A DNA stretch of 64,000 nt from Bradyrhizobium sp. ISRA430 (GTDB taxonomy: Bacteria > Pseudomonadota > Alphaproteobacteria > Rhizobiales > Xanthobacteraceae). The stretch is taken from NCBI RefSeq assembly GCF_029909975.1, contig NZ_CP094516.1, positions 4,216,001-4,280,000 of the forward strand, in the 5' to 3' direction. Of this stretch, positions 16,438 through 24,737 are shown in pieces. Numbering within the stretch: the stretch's first letter is position 1; the number at the start of each line of letters is the position of its first letter. Made by a program: the position numbers and the translations under genes. Below the pieces are notes generated by a model, which did not search any database, was not told the DNA's origin, and saw only the letters and a program-made list of their open reading frames with translations.

Positions 16438-16799
16438 CTACGGCGCTTGTGGCCCGGGCGGCGCGGCGACGTTGCGGAGCTGGGCGATGGCGGTGTCGAG
16501 CAGCATCGGCGCGAGGGGCTTTGCAGAAGGATACTGCCGGGGACGCTGCTCCGGGGGACAGACGCCACCATGGGAAGTGAACGAGGCGGCAAGCGGCAGC
16601 GAAGCGCCGAGCAGCCCGTGCCCGGCCTTACGCCGCGAACCGATCCGAGAAGCCGCCCGTCCAGCAGCCGCTGCTCTCGCTCGATGCGGCTTTCGATAGA
16701 GTTCGCGCTCAGGTTCGGTTTTGCGCTCGCGAGAAGGAGCCGGTAGTGTCCGATGACTTTCTCGCTGCCACGGATGAGCAGCTCGCGAACGTCGCTCAT
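16438..16799 (-). pseudogene. Two small genes joined by a frameshift
   Basis: The ATG at 16799 overlaps the stop of the previous gene. The first 45 residues (MSDVRELLIRGSEKVIGHYR, then IESRIEREQRLLDGRL) are clear. After about 16665 the coding signal moves to another frame, reading HGLLGASLPLAASFTSHGGV and LAPMLLDTAIAQLRNVAAPP, which looks like an exported or membrane protein. Either one gene lost a base or two genes fused. Confidence 0.5.
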
Positions 16800-17023
16800 G
16801 GCTTCGCCTCCAAGCTGGCGGGATCGGCTTTCGGAAGGGGGAATGCGACCGGAAAGGTTTCGCTGGCGAGTGCCTGGAGCGCTGTCTGCTCCTCGGCGAG
16901 GCGTCTTTCGATAAACTGACGTTCCAGCTCCGACAGCTTCGTTCGAAGCAGCCGTCGATAGCGGTGGATGTTGTTGCGGTGCGCACGAATGCGGGCCAGA
17001 TCTTCGTCGAGCATCGTCGCCAC
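16796..17023 (-). CDS. Helical hypothetical protein, 75 aa
   Basis: MATMLDEDLARIRAHRNNIH, then RYRRLLRTKLSELERQFIER. It is strongly helical and charged, probably a coiled coil. It leads a minus-strand operon (17023 to 15014) that includes a glycosyltransferase remnant, and runs divergently from the heat-shock genes. Confidence 0.65.
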   Translation of the reverse strand: MATMLDEDLARIRAHRNNIHRYRRLLRTKLSELERQFIERRLAEEQTALQALASETFPVAFPLPKADPASLEAKP

Positions 17024-17279
17024 TCCTGACGGTCGTCACGGTCCTTTTGGATGTTGAAAAACTGGGAAAGAGAACTTCCCGGCGAAAAAAAATATTCGTG
17101 GGCGATCCTCTGTCAAGACGCCTCTCGCCGCATCTCCGAATCCATCGGAAAGGCGGCGCTGGGGGGACGACGAGCGGTGCTGGGATCGTTGCAAAATTTT
17201 TTGCGACCGCCCTCTTGAACCGGCTTCCCTTTTTTCTAACTCATTTTTCGCCGCGAGAGCGGTGTGCCGGGCGCCTTCG

Positions 17280-17378
17280 CGGGTCCGGCCCGGGCGCCGG
17301 GATCGGTGTCTTCGGACCCTTCTGAAACCCCACTCCTGCGCTCCTTCGTATCCATCTTGCTCTTTGGAGAACTTGGTT
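17280..17378 (+). promoter_or_regulatory. ROSE-like RNA thermometer candidate
   Basis: The roughly 100-base leader of the first small heat-shock gene ends with TTGCTCTTTGGAGA just before the ATG. In known ROSE elements of Bradyrhizobium heat-shock leaders a UUGCU or UCGCU block pairs with the AGGA of the ribosome site at low temperature. Upstream GGGTCCGGCCCGGGCGCC is GC-rich and can fold. A possible promoter (TTGAAC near 17216) lies further upstream. Assignment rests on position and this motif only. Confidence 0.5.
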
Positions 17379-17837
17379 ATGAGGACCACGTTTGACTTCG
17401 CGCCCCTGTGGCGCTCCACCATCGGCTTCGACCACCTGGCCGATCTCGTCGACAGCACGCTGCGCCAGGCGAGCGAAGACCATTATCCCCCGTACAACAT
17501 CGAACGCACCAGCGAGGACCATTACCGGATCTCGCTCGCCGTCGCCGGCTTCGGCGCCGACGACATCGCCGTGACGGCCGAGCAGAACGCGCTCACCATC
17601 GAGGGCAGGAAGCCCGAGAAAGCCGCCGGCGAGTTCCTGTACCAGGGCATCGCCGCGCGTCCGTTCCGGCGCGTGTTCAACCTCGCCGACTACGTCCAGG
17701 TGAAGGAGGCGGCCTTCCGCGACGGACTGTTGATCATCGATCTCGTCCGCGAGGTGCCGGAGGCCATGAAGCCGCGCCGGATCCAGATCGGAGGCGGCGC
17801 CTCGGCCTCGGCACAGATCGAGCAGAAGGCGGCCTGA
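17379..17837 (+). CDS. Small heat shock protein, Hsp20 family (class A type)
   Basis: 152 residues with an alpha-crystallin domain: YNIERTSEDHYRISLAVAGF, then ALTIEGRKPE, and a C-terminal IQI (I-x-I) anchor before GGGASAS. The start follows a TTTGGAGA ribosome site. ATP-independent holdases of this family keep denatured proteins soluble. It is followed 78 bases later by a second Hsp20, forming a two-gene heat-shock operon. Confidence 0.93.
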   Translation: MRTTFDFAPLWRSTIGFDHLADLVDSTLRQASEDHYPPYNIERTSEDHYRISLAVAGFGADDIAVTAEQNALTIEGRKPEKAAGEFLYQGIAARPFRRVFNLADYVQVKEAAFRDGLLIIDLVREVPEAMKPRRIQIGGGASASAQIEQKAA

Positions 17838-17915
17838 CGCTTGGTCGAGCTTCTGAGCGGGAACGCGGCGCGCGCGAGCGCGGCCGCGTTCCCTTCCGCA
17901 TGCAGGAGAACAACC

Positions 17916-18407
17916 ATGGCAATTCGAGATCTCATTCCCCGGTCGCGCAATCAGGACCTGGCGCCGACGCGCGGCAACTACGATCCGTTCATGACGCTTC
18001 ATCGCGAGATGAACCGCCTGTTCGACCACGTCTTCCGCGGCTTCGGCGGCACAGGCCTGTCGCCGTTCACGGAAGGGCAATTCGGCTGGCCCAAGATCGA
18101 GCTCAGCGAGACCGACAAGATGCTGACGATCTCGGCCGAACTTCCCGGTTTGACGGAGAAGGACGTCGAGATCGAAATCGCGAATGGGGTCCTGACCATC
18201 TGCGGCGAGAAGAAGAGCGAGCGCAACGACGAAGGCAAATACTTCACCGAGCGCTACTACGGCTCGTTCCAGCGGCAGATCGCGCTCGAAGACGTCGAGG
18301 AGGACAAGGCCGAGGCGTCGTTCAACAACGGCGTCCTGACGATCTCGCTGCCGAAAGCTGAAAAGCCGCGAGCGGGCGTCAAACGCATCGCGATCAATAA
18401 GCAGTAA
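17916..18407 (+). CDS. Small heat shock protein, Hsp20 family (second type)
   Basis: 163 residues starting MAIRDLIPRSRNQDLAPTRG. The alpha-crystallin core (KMLTISAELPGLTEKDVEIE, GVLTICGEKKSE, GVLTISLPKAE) is complete, and the end KRIAINKQ holds the I-x-I motif. It differs clearly from its upstream neighbour, fitting the pairing of two Hsp20 classes that can form mixed operons in rhizobia. Confidence 0.93.
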   Translation: MAIRDLIPRSRNQDLAPTRGNYDPFMTLHREMNRLFDHVFRGFGGTGLSPFTEGQFGWPKIELSETDKMLTISAELPGLTEKDVEIEIANGVLTICGEKKSERNDEGKYFTERYYGSFQRQIALEDVEEDKAEASFNNGVLTISLPKAEKPRAGVKRIAINKQ

Positions 18408-18488
18408 AGACCATCACGGGCGGCGGTCGCCGCCGCCCGAACCCACGGCAAATCGTCCCGAGGAAAGGAGCGTAAAGGGAGGAAATCG

Positions 18489-18808
18489 ATGACCAATGCC
18501 AACACGATACCGGCGATCTCAATCCCCTCTTCCATCCGGCCGCGCACTATGCGTCTGGCTTGGACCTTTGTGTCGGGACGACCAAACGATCGAGGCGAAC
18601 GGCGAAGAGATCAAAGCCGACGAGATCCCTGGCTGACGCTGCGCGGTGCTGCGCGTCGTTGGCAGCACCGACAATCTGGAGCCCGCCGCGCTCTACCTCT
18701 ATCACGATGAGGAAGCACGCGACTTCCCGATCTATTGCCGCGGCTGAGCTTCTTCCCGAGGTGCCGGAGCATGAGACCGCCGCGGAACTGTTTTTGCCGC
18801 TGAAATAG
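18489..18808 (+). pseudogene. Decayed hypothetical gene downstream of hsp20
   Basis: Protein-like pieces appear in three frames: NPLFHPAAHYASG near 18520, TIEANGEEIKADEIPG near 18590, and VLRVVGSTDNLEPAALYLYH with DEEARDFPIYCRG near 18650-18745. These suggest a conserved stress-island protein broken by several indels. The order and spacing after hsp20 suggest it once belonged to that operon. Confidence 0.4.
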
Positions 18809-18998
18809 CGCCCTCTGACGGCGGCCTGTCCCTTCCGATCGCAAACAGGCCCGCTACCCCAATCTCGGTCTTTATGGGTTTACGGCCTAACTAATTAGGA
18901 CAGGACCTATTACGCTCGAACCCTATAGGATTCGGGTTGTTTAATCAGCCCGCCATGGAGGACTCCCAAGGAAACTGACACCCAGCGAATACTAGCAG

Positions 18999-19129
18999 AT
19001 GCGCGCCGAAGAATTCCGTGCCAAGGCGGATAATGCGAGCGTCGCCAGACCAAGTAGAGCCTGCGCAAGGTGGCAGAGGCTTACGATGATCTCGCGCGCC
19101 GCGCTAAGCAGGTCCCGTCGAAGACCTAG
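18999..19129 (+). pseudogene. Small helical gene with frameshift
   Basis: MRAEEFRAKADNAS is followed, after a lost stretch and frame change, by SLRKVAEAYDDLARRAKQVP and SKT-stop. Rejoined, it would be about 47 residues, of a type widespread in Bradyrhizobium. Function unknown. Confidence 0.5.
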
Positions 19130-19199
19130 ACGAGCGCCGAAGGACCGAGGCTCGCCCCCGTCATTTGGAACTTCAAAACGAGTGCTTCATTTCTTCCGT

Positions 19200-19441
19200 A
19201 TGCGCCACGCGACAGTTCGCAAATAGACGCCCGAGCAAATCGAGCTCTTACAGAGCTTGGTTCACAAAGGTGTTTCGCCGTACCGCACGTCCGTGATGCT
19301 CAAGCGCTCGATAGATTCAGTTCGGCACAAAGCACGCGAGGTGGTGTACCTTTTCCCTTGGAGCGAGTTCTTCGCGCGAAGCGACGGGCCCAAGAGGCGA
19401 ATGCTAAGGACGACCATCGCTTCGACAACCCTAACAGCTGA
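19200..19441 (+). pseudogene. Small DNA-binding-like protein, stop codon and frameshift
   Basis: MRHATVRK is followed by TAG where Trp is expected, then TPEQIELLQSLVHKGVSPYR and TSVMLKRSIDSVRHKAREV. A one-base shift then gives GVPFPLERVLRAKRRAQEAN. The W-x-x-EQ...SxxRTxxxLKRSxxxVR layout resembles Myb/SANT or GcrA-like small DNA-binding proteins. Two independent lesions show it is dead. Confidence 0.6.
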
Positions 19442-19576
19442 CCAACCTATCGAGCGGCCCGTGACGAGCGCCCGAGTGAGGCGGCTCCGGCCTGTGGGGC
19501 GGGGAGCTGGGTTGAAGGCCGGGGCCCGCTTGTGGATGCTTGGCCCTGGCAAGGCCGAGTGGTTGCGAGCTTGCTC

Positions 19577-20298
19577 AAAGCCTGTTCGCCGGGCTCGAGA
19601 GTGCATTCACGACCTTCGGCGGCGTGCCGGAGGAAGTGCTGACGGACAATCCACGTGCGTTCGTCGTGCGCCATGACGCGGTGAGCCGGTCGGTTCAGCG
19701 ACAAGCTGATCGCGTTTGCGAAGCATTGGGGCTTCCGTCCTCGCGCCTGCGCGCCGAATCGGGCGCGCACGAAGGGCAAGACGGAGAATGGCGTCGGCTA
19801 CGTGAAGAAGAACGCGATCGCGGGGCATTCCTTCGCCAGCTGGGAGGTATTTGAGGCGCATCTCGCCGAGTGGGAGCGTGAGGTGGCAAACGTGCGTATC
19901 CACGGCACGACCGGCGAGGCGCCGATCGCCCGCTTTGCGCGTGACGAAGCACACCGGTTGAGACCGCTCGGCGGGCAACCGTCGTTCGGCAACGATTGTG
20001 CCTCGAGATCGACACGAACAGCTACTCGGTGCCGTGGCGGCTGATCGGCGAGCGCGTGGCGGTGACGGTTGCGGCCGGCGAGGTGCGCATCCGCCACGGC
20101 ATGCGCGAGGTTGCAGTCCACAAGCAATCGGAAGGTCGCCGGCTGCGGATCGTCGATTCCGCCCACCTCGACGGCGTTGCAGGTCGCAATGGCACGGTCT
20201 GCCGACCGGCAACCGCGACACCGACAGTGCCGGCGCCACTGCCCTCGTTGTTGCGTCCTCTTGCCGAATACGAAGCAGCGATCGGAGGGAGCTTCTGA
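19577..20298 (+). pseudogene. IS21 IstA transposase, C-terminal remnant
   Basis: LFAGLESAFTTFGGVPEEVL, then TDNPRAFVV, AKHWGFRPRACAPNRARTKG, KTENGVGYVKKNAIAGHSFA and SYSVPWRLIGERVAVTVAAG belong to an IS21 IstA different from the one at 8573. The N-terminus is missing and the frame shifts near 19697 and 20000. The stop overlaps the ATG of an istB start (ATGA). Confidence 0.8.
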
Positions 20299-20468
20299 TG
20301 GCGCGCACAAAGAAGGCTACCGAAGCACCAATCGATCGGCTCGACGCCATGCTGGCGCGATTGCAGCTCTCTGGCATCCGCGACCAGCTCGAGCAACCTG
20401 CTCGACGAGGCGGCGCGCGCAAACCTGTCGGCGCGTGAGACGCTGATCCTGCTGTGCGAGCGCGAGAT
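20298..20468 (+). pseudogene. IS21 IstB, 5' fragment
   Basis: MARTKKATEAPIDRLDAMLA, then RLQLSGIRDQL and, after a shift, LLDEAARANLSARETLILLC. This is the N-terminal region of an IstB. The ATPase core is absent here. The missing 3' end of the same IstB type occurs at 28741-28958 on the same strand. Confidence 0.75.
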
Positions 20469-20572
20469 AGCCATAAACCCCGGGGACGTGACGCATCGAA
20501 GCTAATATCTTCTTTGCTCCTAAACCCAAAGCCGACCGGCGAAGCGTCGCCCGAGATGCTCAAGGCAGAGGA

Positions 20573-20835
20573 TCAGGAGCGCGACTCGATACGGTTTGCG
20601 AGAAACTCGGCGTCTTCGCCAACGCCCAAAGAAACGACGATTTTACCTTGTGCATCCCAGCCAGGCCGAGAAAGTAGAGTCCCGGCCCGCTTGTCGCGCC
20701 GCAATTTCTGAAGCGGCGCGCCACGCGCATCGAAGACACTGCAGCTCGTCCGACTGAAATCGTAACTTTCGCCTAACGCCCAGATCACCGTGCCGATCCC
20801 GGTATCAGGCAGGTCGAGCGCTTCGATCTCGTGCT
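20573..20835 (-). pseudogene. FAD-dependent monooxygenase, C-terminal fragment
   Basis: Pieces in two frames join to GIGTVIWALGESYDFSRTSC, SVFDARGAPLQK, then GLYFLGLAGMHKVKSSFLWA and GVGEDAEFLANRI. The pattern of an IWATG-like segment followed by GLYFLGLxxxxKxKSxxLxGVGEDA is that of the C-terminus of flavoprotein monooxygenases and related pyridine-nucleotide disulfide oxidoreductases. The rest of the gene is missing. Confidence 0.55.
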
Positions 20836-21030
20836 GTTCCAGCCTCCCTCGTCGTGCTTCCTCGGACTCTCCGTCGGGCGGGGCGCTGGCACCGGTATAC
20901 GGGTCGAGCGAGGATACCCGTGGCGGAACGTTTCATCGCCGGCTTCGAGATTCCTATTGAGGCCGGTCGCGAGTCTCAGACGTTCAGCTAGCGCTCGATA
21001 TGCGCCCCTCGAAACCATTGACCGCCGCAC

Positions 21031-21465
21031 TTACTCGCAGTCCTGCTCGGCCGCCGTCACCTTTTGCTCAGACGGTGCGGGCTCGGCCGCACCGGCCGTC
21101 GCCTTCTTTGATTGTTCAGTGGGTGCGGGACGGGTCTGCTCGACCGTGCCTGCCGTCCTATCCGGTTGCTGCGTGGAGGGTGCGGGCTGGGCCGCCGTTG
21201 ATTGCTCGGCAGCGGTGGGCTGGCTCTGCATCTGCCGCTGCGCGTCTTCCGACGACGTTGCGGTATGCTCCGAGGCTTTGCTCATCGAAGATGTCGGCGG
21301 ATGCTCCTTGGAATCAGTTGCTGTGGAACCAGTAGTTTGTCCGGTATAGCCCGGGACCTTTCCTGACCCTGCATCGCGGCTCGCCGTGTTGCAGGGACCG
21401 GCATACACGGAGGTGGCGCTGAAGGCGAGCACCGCGCCCAAGATCACAAGTCTGTTCGTAATCAT
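21031..21465 (-). CDS. Exported Ser/Thr/Ala-rich protein, 144 aa
   Basis: The ATG at 21465 follows GAGGAGAAGG. A signal peptide (MITNRLVILGAVLAFSATSV, then YAG) precedes a low-complexity mature part rich in Gln, Ser, Thr and Ala, with Cys near both ends (GPCNTASRD, EQDCE). Similar layout to the exported protein at 44545. Likely periplasmic; function unknown. Confidence 0.65.
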   Translation of the reverse strand: MITNRLVILGAVLAFSATSVYAGPCNTASRDAGSGKVPGYTGQTTGSTATDSKEHPPTSSMSKASEHTATSSEDAQRQMQSQPTAAEQSTAAQPAPSTQQPDRTAGTVEQTRPAPTEQSKKATAGAAEPAPSEQKVTAAEQDCE

Positions 21466-21884
21466 AGCCCTTCTCCTCAGATGGACTCTGGACGATTGAA
21501 CAAAAGTAGGGGCCTTCCGTTCCTGACGCGCGCGAGCAGCGCCAACATTCACGAGTGGCTGAGTTCACGGGCTTAAAATCGTCCACCTAAAATAAGGCGG
21601 CTTCAGTTGGCGGCCTATTCCTCTTGATCATCGTCTTTGCCCGTTCGCCTTCTACCAGAAGGCGAACATATCTCGACCAACGGAGTCTCAAGGACAACTT
21701 CGGCTAGCTGGTTGAATGGATTGTGACCTTGGCGCAGGTTCTTCGCCATACCGGACGTTGTCGGAAGCGATGTCGGCAACGATAGGCTTATGGTTGGCGC
21801 CACGACATGTTTTCCGAAGCCAGGAACGCCCGCGTAGCGGCCGAGTTAAGCTGACAAAATCCACTTGTGAGGGGAGACGAAGCC

Positions 21885-22265
21885 ATGGCCCGTGCAACAG
21901 CCCATCCGGATCATCAATGCATCTCAAGCGAAGACATTCAAGGAACCGAGGTTTATGGAGCAGATGGAAAGAACATCGGTGAGATTGATCACCTCATCAT
22001 CGACAAAGTGTCAGGTCGCGTGGCTTATGCCGTTATGAGCTTTGGCGGATTTGTTGGGTTGGGCCACAGCCACTACCCCATTCCCTGGGGGGCTCTGACC
22101 TATGATACGTCGCTTCGCGGTTTTCGAACCAATATCACCGAGCAACAGCTGAGGGACGCGCCTGAGTTCAGTGATGACTCGTGGCAGGATCGAGACTGGG
22201 AAACGCGCACCCACCAGTACTATGGCACGCCTACGTACTGGGAGGCGCGACCAGGTGGACTATAA
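21885..22265 (+). CDS. PRC-barrel domain protein, 126 aa
   Basis: Residues 12-80 (ISSEDIQGTEVYGADGKNIG, EIDHLIIDKVSGRVAYAVMS, then LPIPWG-like HYPIPWGALTYD) match the PRC-barrel fold found in photosynthetic reaction centre H subunits and in stand-alone stress-linked proteins. Intact, with a GGGGAG ribosome site. Probably a soluble regulatory or scaffold protein. Confidence 0.85.
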   Translation: MARATAHPDHQCISSEDIQGTEVYGADGKNIGEIDHLIIDKVSGRVAYAVMSFGGFVGLGHSHYPIPWGALTYDTSLRGFRTNITEQQLRDAPEFSDDSWQDRDWETRTHQYYGTPTYWEARPGGL

Positions 22266-22372
22266 AGCGAGGCACCGCATCTGAGAATCTTAGTCGTGAG
22301 TGCTAACTGATTCATTGAAGAACTGATCTACCAGCTTCACAGAGATCGGTGCGAGGCGGCCGCTGCCCAGTG

Positions 22373-22440
22373 CAGCAAAAACCCTTTCTAATCGTCGCCT
22401 TCAACACCAGCGATAGCGCTGGTCGCGATGTCAGCGACAA
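22373..22440 (+). pseudogene. Scrap of a small conserved gene
   Basis: The frame KPFLIVAFNTSDSAGRDVSD, then KIAETLHQLCG resembles the N-terminus of a rhizobial family with KPFxIVxxNT...WxxDVSxxIA. A related C-terminal piece is at 48655-48842. The remaining 22266-22617 interval shows no gene. Confidence 0.35.
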
Positions 22441-22617
22441 GATCGCAGAGACGCTGCATCAGCTCTGCGGATCGCGATGAGGTGCCGCTCTCGCTGAAGG
22501 AAATCCTGCTTCGCCGCGGTCTGAGACACGTCAAACCTCACTGCGGCCACTCCTTGTAAAGCGTCACGCCCCTCATGATCAGCGAGCCGATGCGCGCCGG
22601 TTTAGCCGAGCGCACGC

Positions 22618-22800
22618 TTGCCAAGCGTTTTTCACAAAAAGAACTTACGGAGGATGCGACCATGCGGCTGTCGTGGTTGCGGCTGCCGAGGCTGCCGAGG
22701 TTGCGGCTGCGCTGGCTGCCGAGGTTGCGGTTGCGGCGGCGGCAATACCTCCGGCTTCGGCGGCGGCCAAGCGTCCCAATCTGGCGGCCAGCCTCAATGA
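22618..22800 (+). CDS. Cys/Gly-rich repeat peptide, possible RiPP-like precursor
   Basis: From a TTG at 22618 (an ATG lies at 22654) the frame encodes a basic leader-like segment and then PCGCRGCGCRGCRGCGCAGC followed by RGCGCGGG and a Gly/Gln/Ser tail. GC and RGC units repeat about every three residues, giving 11 cysteines in 26 residues. The alternative frame encodes KRFSQKELTEDAT, which looks more leader-like, so a frameshift between leader and core is possible. It could be a modified peptide precursor or a metal-binding peptide. Codon bias alone cannot be excluded. Confidence 0.4.
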   Translation: MPSVFHKKNLRRMRPCGCRGCGCRGCRGCGCAGCRGCGCGGGNTSGFGGGQASQSGGQPQ

Positions 22801-23043
22801 TTTTGCCGATCGGCCGGCGCTTCAAGCCCACCCAACGAGCGCCATGGCAGTAGTCTTCCGGACAGGGACAGGGGCCCGCCCGCCTGCATATGCGGCGACG
22901 CGGGAATGGCTTGCCCCATTTGCAATCAGATCGATCCCGGCGATCCTGTCGACGTCTCCCGGAGATGCCGGAGCGGTTTCTTCCCGACGTGAAGCGCAGG
23001 GAATGAGCACCGTCCCCAGCCCGAATCGCGATGGGGCTCGCTC

Positions 23044-23310
23044 ATGAAGCTCACAGCCGAACGTCCATTTGCCAACCCGGAAGCCGCAGCGCGCAAACTG
23101 GTCGAGATCGCCACCGGCATCGAGGCCGTCCAGGACGGCCGCATTCACATCGAGAAAATCAACGCGCCATTCCTGTACACTCTCAAGGCCAGCGGGCCGG
23201 AGTTCGGCGCCGGCATCAAGTACGCCCTCGAAAAAGGCTGGCTCGAGATGCACGAGAGCGGGACCTACGTGCGGCTGCTGGCGCCGGGCCAAAATTTGCT
23301 CACTGAGTAG
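23044..23310 (+). CDS. MKLT-family hypothetical protein, 88 aa (copy 2)
   Basis: MKLTAERPFANPEAAARKLV, GIEAVQDGRIHIEKINAPFL and WLEMHESGTYVRLLAPGQ match the protein at 3267-3524 almost throughout. It is intact and lacks the CxxC partner gene upstream. A terminator-like hairpin follows. Confidence 0.7.
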   Translation: MKLTAERPFANPEAAARKLVEIATGIEAVQDGRIHIEKINAPFLYTLKASGPEFGAGIKYALEKGWLEMHESGTYVRLLAPGQNLLTE

Positions 23311-23317
23311 ATAAATC

Positions 23318-23345
23318 GGCCCCAGCCGGTGGGACTGGGGCCTAG
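23318..23345 (+). terminator. Hairpin after MKLT copy 2
   Basis: GGCCCCAG and CTGGGGCC pair perfectly around a 9-base loop. The T run is weak (TAGTGGG). Confidence 0.45.
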
Positions 23346-23460
23346 TGGGCGACACGTCTTGCGAAAGGATGGGCCGCAAGACTGATCGTTGAACTGGCTG
23401 CGGGAGCCCTCGTTCCTAACCAAACGACCCCACGTCGGGCAAGAAACTGTACAATGCGGC

Positions 23461-23696
23461 ATGGACCGCGCCATGCTGGGGCATCACCTGGCCATCGCTG
23501 AGCGTCACGCTGTGCAAAGCAGGCAGCTTCTTGGCCGGCAAGAGGAGCTGGTAGCTCAGCTAGACCGAGACGGCCGTGACACCATGGAGGCCCCGAAAGG
23601 TGCTCGCCACGTCAAACCCAACTTTTGCAGGAACAGGACGTTGAGCGCCTCTCAAACGATTTGGGAGAACCAGAACCACGACTGAGATGCCTCTGA
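23461..23696 (+). pseudogene. Helical hypothetical protein, frameshifted
   Basis: MDRAMLGHHLAIAERHAVQS, RQLLGRQEELVAQLDRDGRD and TMEA are followed by pieces in other frames, RKVLATS and LLQEQDVERLSNDLGEPEPR. Rejoined, it would be about 75 residues of charged coiled-coil, a type common in Bradyrhizobium islands. At least two shifts, near 23590 and 23620. Confidence 0.5.
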
Positions 23697-23851
23697 TATT
23701 GACGACGATCGGTTTCGTCGTAATCGGATCAATCGTGGCCTCGAAATCAAGGCCGCGCACGAGAGCAGGCGCCTCGAAAGGTAAGCCGCTCTTCAATTGG
23801 GGGATTCCTTCATCGATTTCGATGGCCCGCAAAAACAACCCCGGCCTTTGA
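23687..23851 (+). CDS. Small membrane-anchored protein, 54 aa
   Basis: MPLILTTIGFVVIGSIVASK is a single N-terminal helix, followed by a basic soluble tail. It overlaps the end of the preceding pseudogene. Weak support: no clear ribosome site and no known relatives. Confidence 0.3.
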   Translation: MPLILTTIGFVVIGSIVASKSRPRTRAGASKGKPLFNWGIPSSISMARKNNPGL

Positions 23852-24030
23852 GGGGAGTCGGACCGGAAAGGCCGGGGCCCGCTGGAGGAAGCTTGGTCCT
23901 CGGGCTAGCAAGGGCCAAGCGAAAACAGGCTACTCAACTCATCGCGTTGTTCTGTTCGCTTCAGCACTGTTCCGGACAGGAACTTCAGTAGATTCGTAAA
24001 ATCCCGTTCGAGTGCCTATCTTTTGGGCCC

Positions 24031-24162
24031 ATGCGTAAGACGTACGAGCTCTGCCTCGCGACCTCCGGCAAGCAGGTCCCCAACGGGCCGGACTGGATCC
24101 ATGAATCGTTGAACGCAATTGGCCCCACCTTGCTCGCGAAGCTACCGCCGGAAGAACTCTGA
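24031..24162 (+). pseudogene. ATP-dependent DNA ligase, N-terminal fragment (copy 2)
   Basis: MRKTYELCLATSGKQVPNGP, then DWIHE matches the start of short rhizobial ATP-dependent DNA ligases, whose next residues normally hold the catalytic lysine (KYDG). Here the sequence leaves the family just before that lysine (SLNAIGPTLLAKLPPEEL). A matching C-terminal piece lies at 25040-25150 on the same strand. Confidence 0.6.
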
Positions 24163-24503
24163 TGACGCGGGAGCAGCCAGCAGCGGATTCGACGGGCAAA
24201 TACAATATGAGCGGCGGCGCAAATGGGAAAAGCCGCAGCGTGGTTCCAGCCCCCACTGCGGCCATCCCGGACAAATTAGAAATTGGTGCTCAAATCTCGC
24301 CGGTGTTCTTTTAGTAGAACACCCCTTTCCGAAAATGGAGTCCGGACAACTACCGGAGTGCGAGCTTCTACCATTGAACTTAAGAGCGAACGTGGCACGG
24401 CTAGCGCTTCTAGCCCCAATGCTCCCGGCTGCCAATCCCATTGCGGATCAGAGCGCTGGGGGTTGCTGCGCCCGCCAGCGTGAACCGGCGTGTCACAAAC
24501 CCG
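24163..24503. other. Gap with no supported gene
   Basis: Frames on both strands lack coding character. The stretch lies between the ligase N-terminal fragment and the putative small RNA copy 2. Confidence 0.35.
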
Positions 24504-24602
24504 TGGCATGACCCTTGCTAAATCCAACTGGGATTTCAGAGCTCAGTTTGAGAAGAAAACGCTGCCGGGACATGTATTTCGAGCCCGGCAGCGTTCTATT
24601 TC
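24504..24602 (+). ncRNA. Putative sigma-54-driven small RNA, copy 2
   Basis: TGGCATGACCCTTGCT at 24504-24519 fits the sigma-54 consensus with GG and GC 12 bases apart. The transcribed part matches copy 1 closely, although five bases are missing just after the promoter. The stem ACGCTGCCGGG (24559-24569) and its partner (24584-24594) are identical to copy 1, followed by TCTATTTC. It is followed by the MALHF gene at 24738, a pairing repeated at 45629-46031. Confidence 0.6.
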
Positions 24603-24737
24603 GAGACATGTAGAACAGCCAGCGGTGAACCGACGGGCCTTCCTCATCGATGGTTGTGATGTCCGAACGCTACGCAGGTAAATGCGCCCGGCCTGCACCC
24701 GTGGCACTTTCTGACGAGCAAGAGTGTGGAGGGTGAT

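Noticed and set aside
17408..18361. 317-codon open frame over the Hsp20 genes
   Set aside because: Shadow frame of two real Hsp20 genes, very Arg-rich, with no domain.
19607..20563. 318-codon minus-strand frame
   Set aside because: Antisense to the IstA/IstB remnant; composition is that of a shadow.
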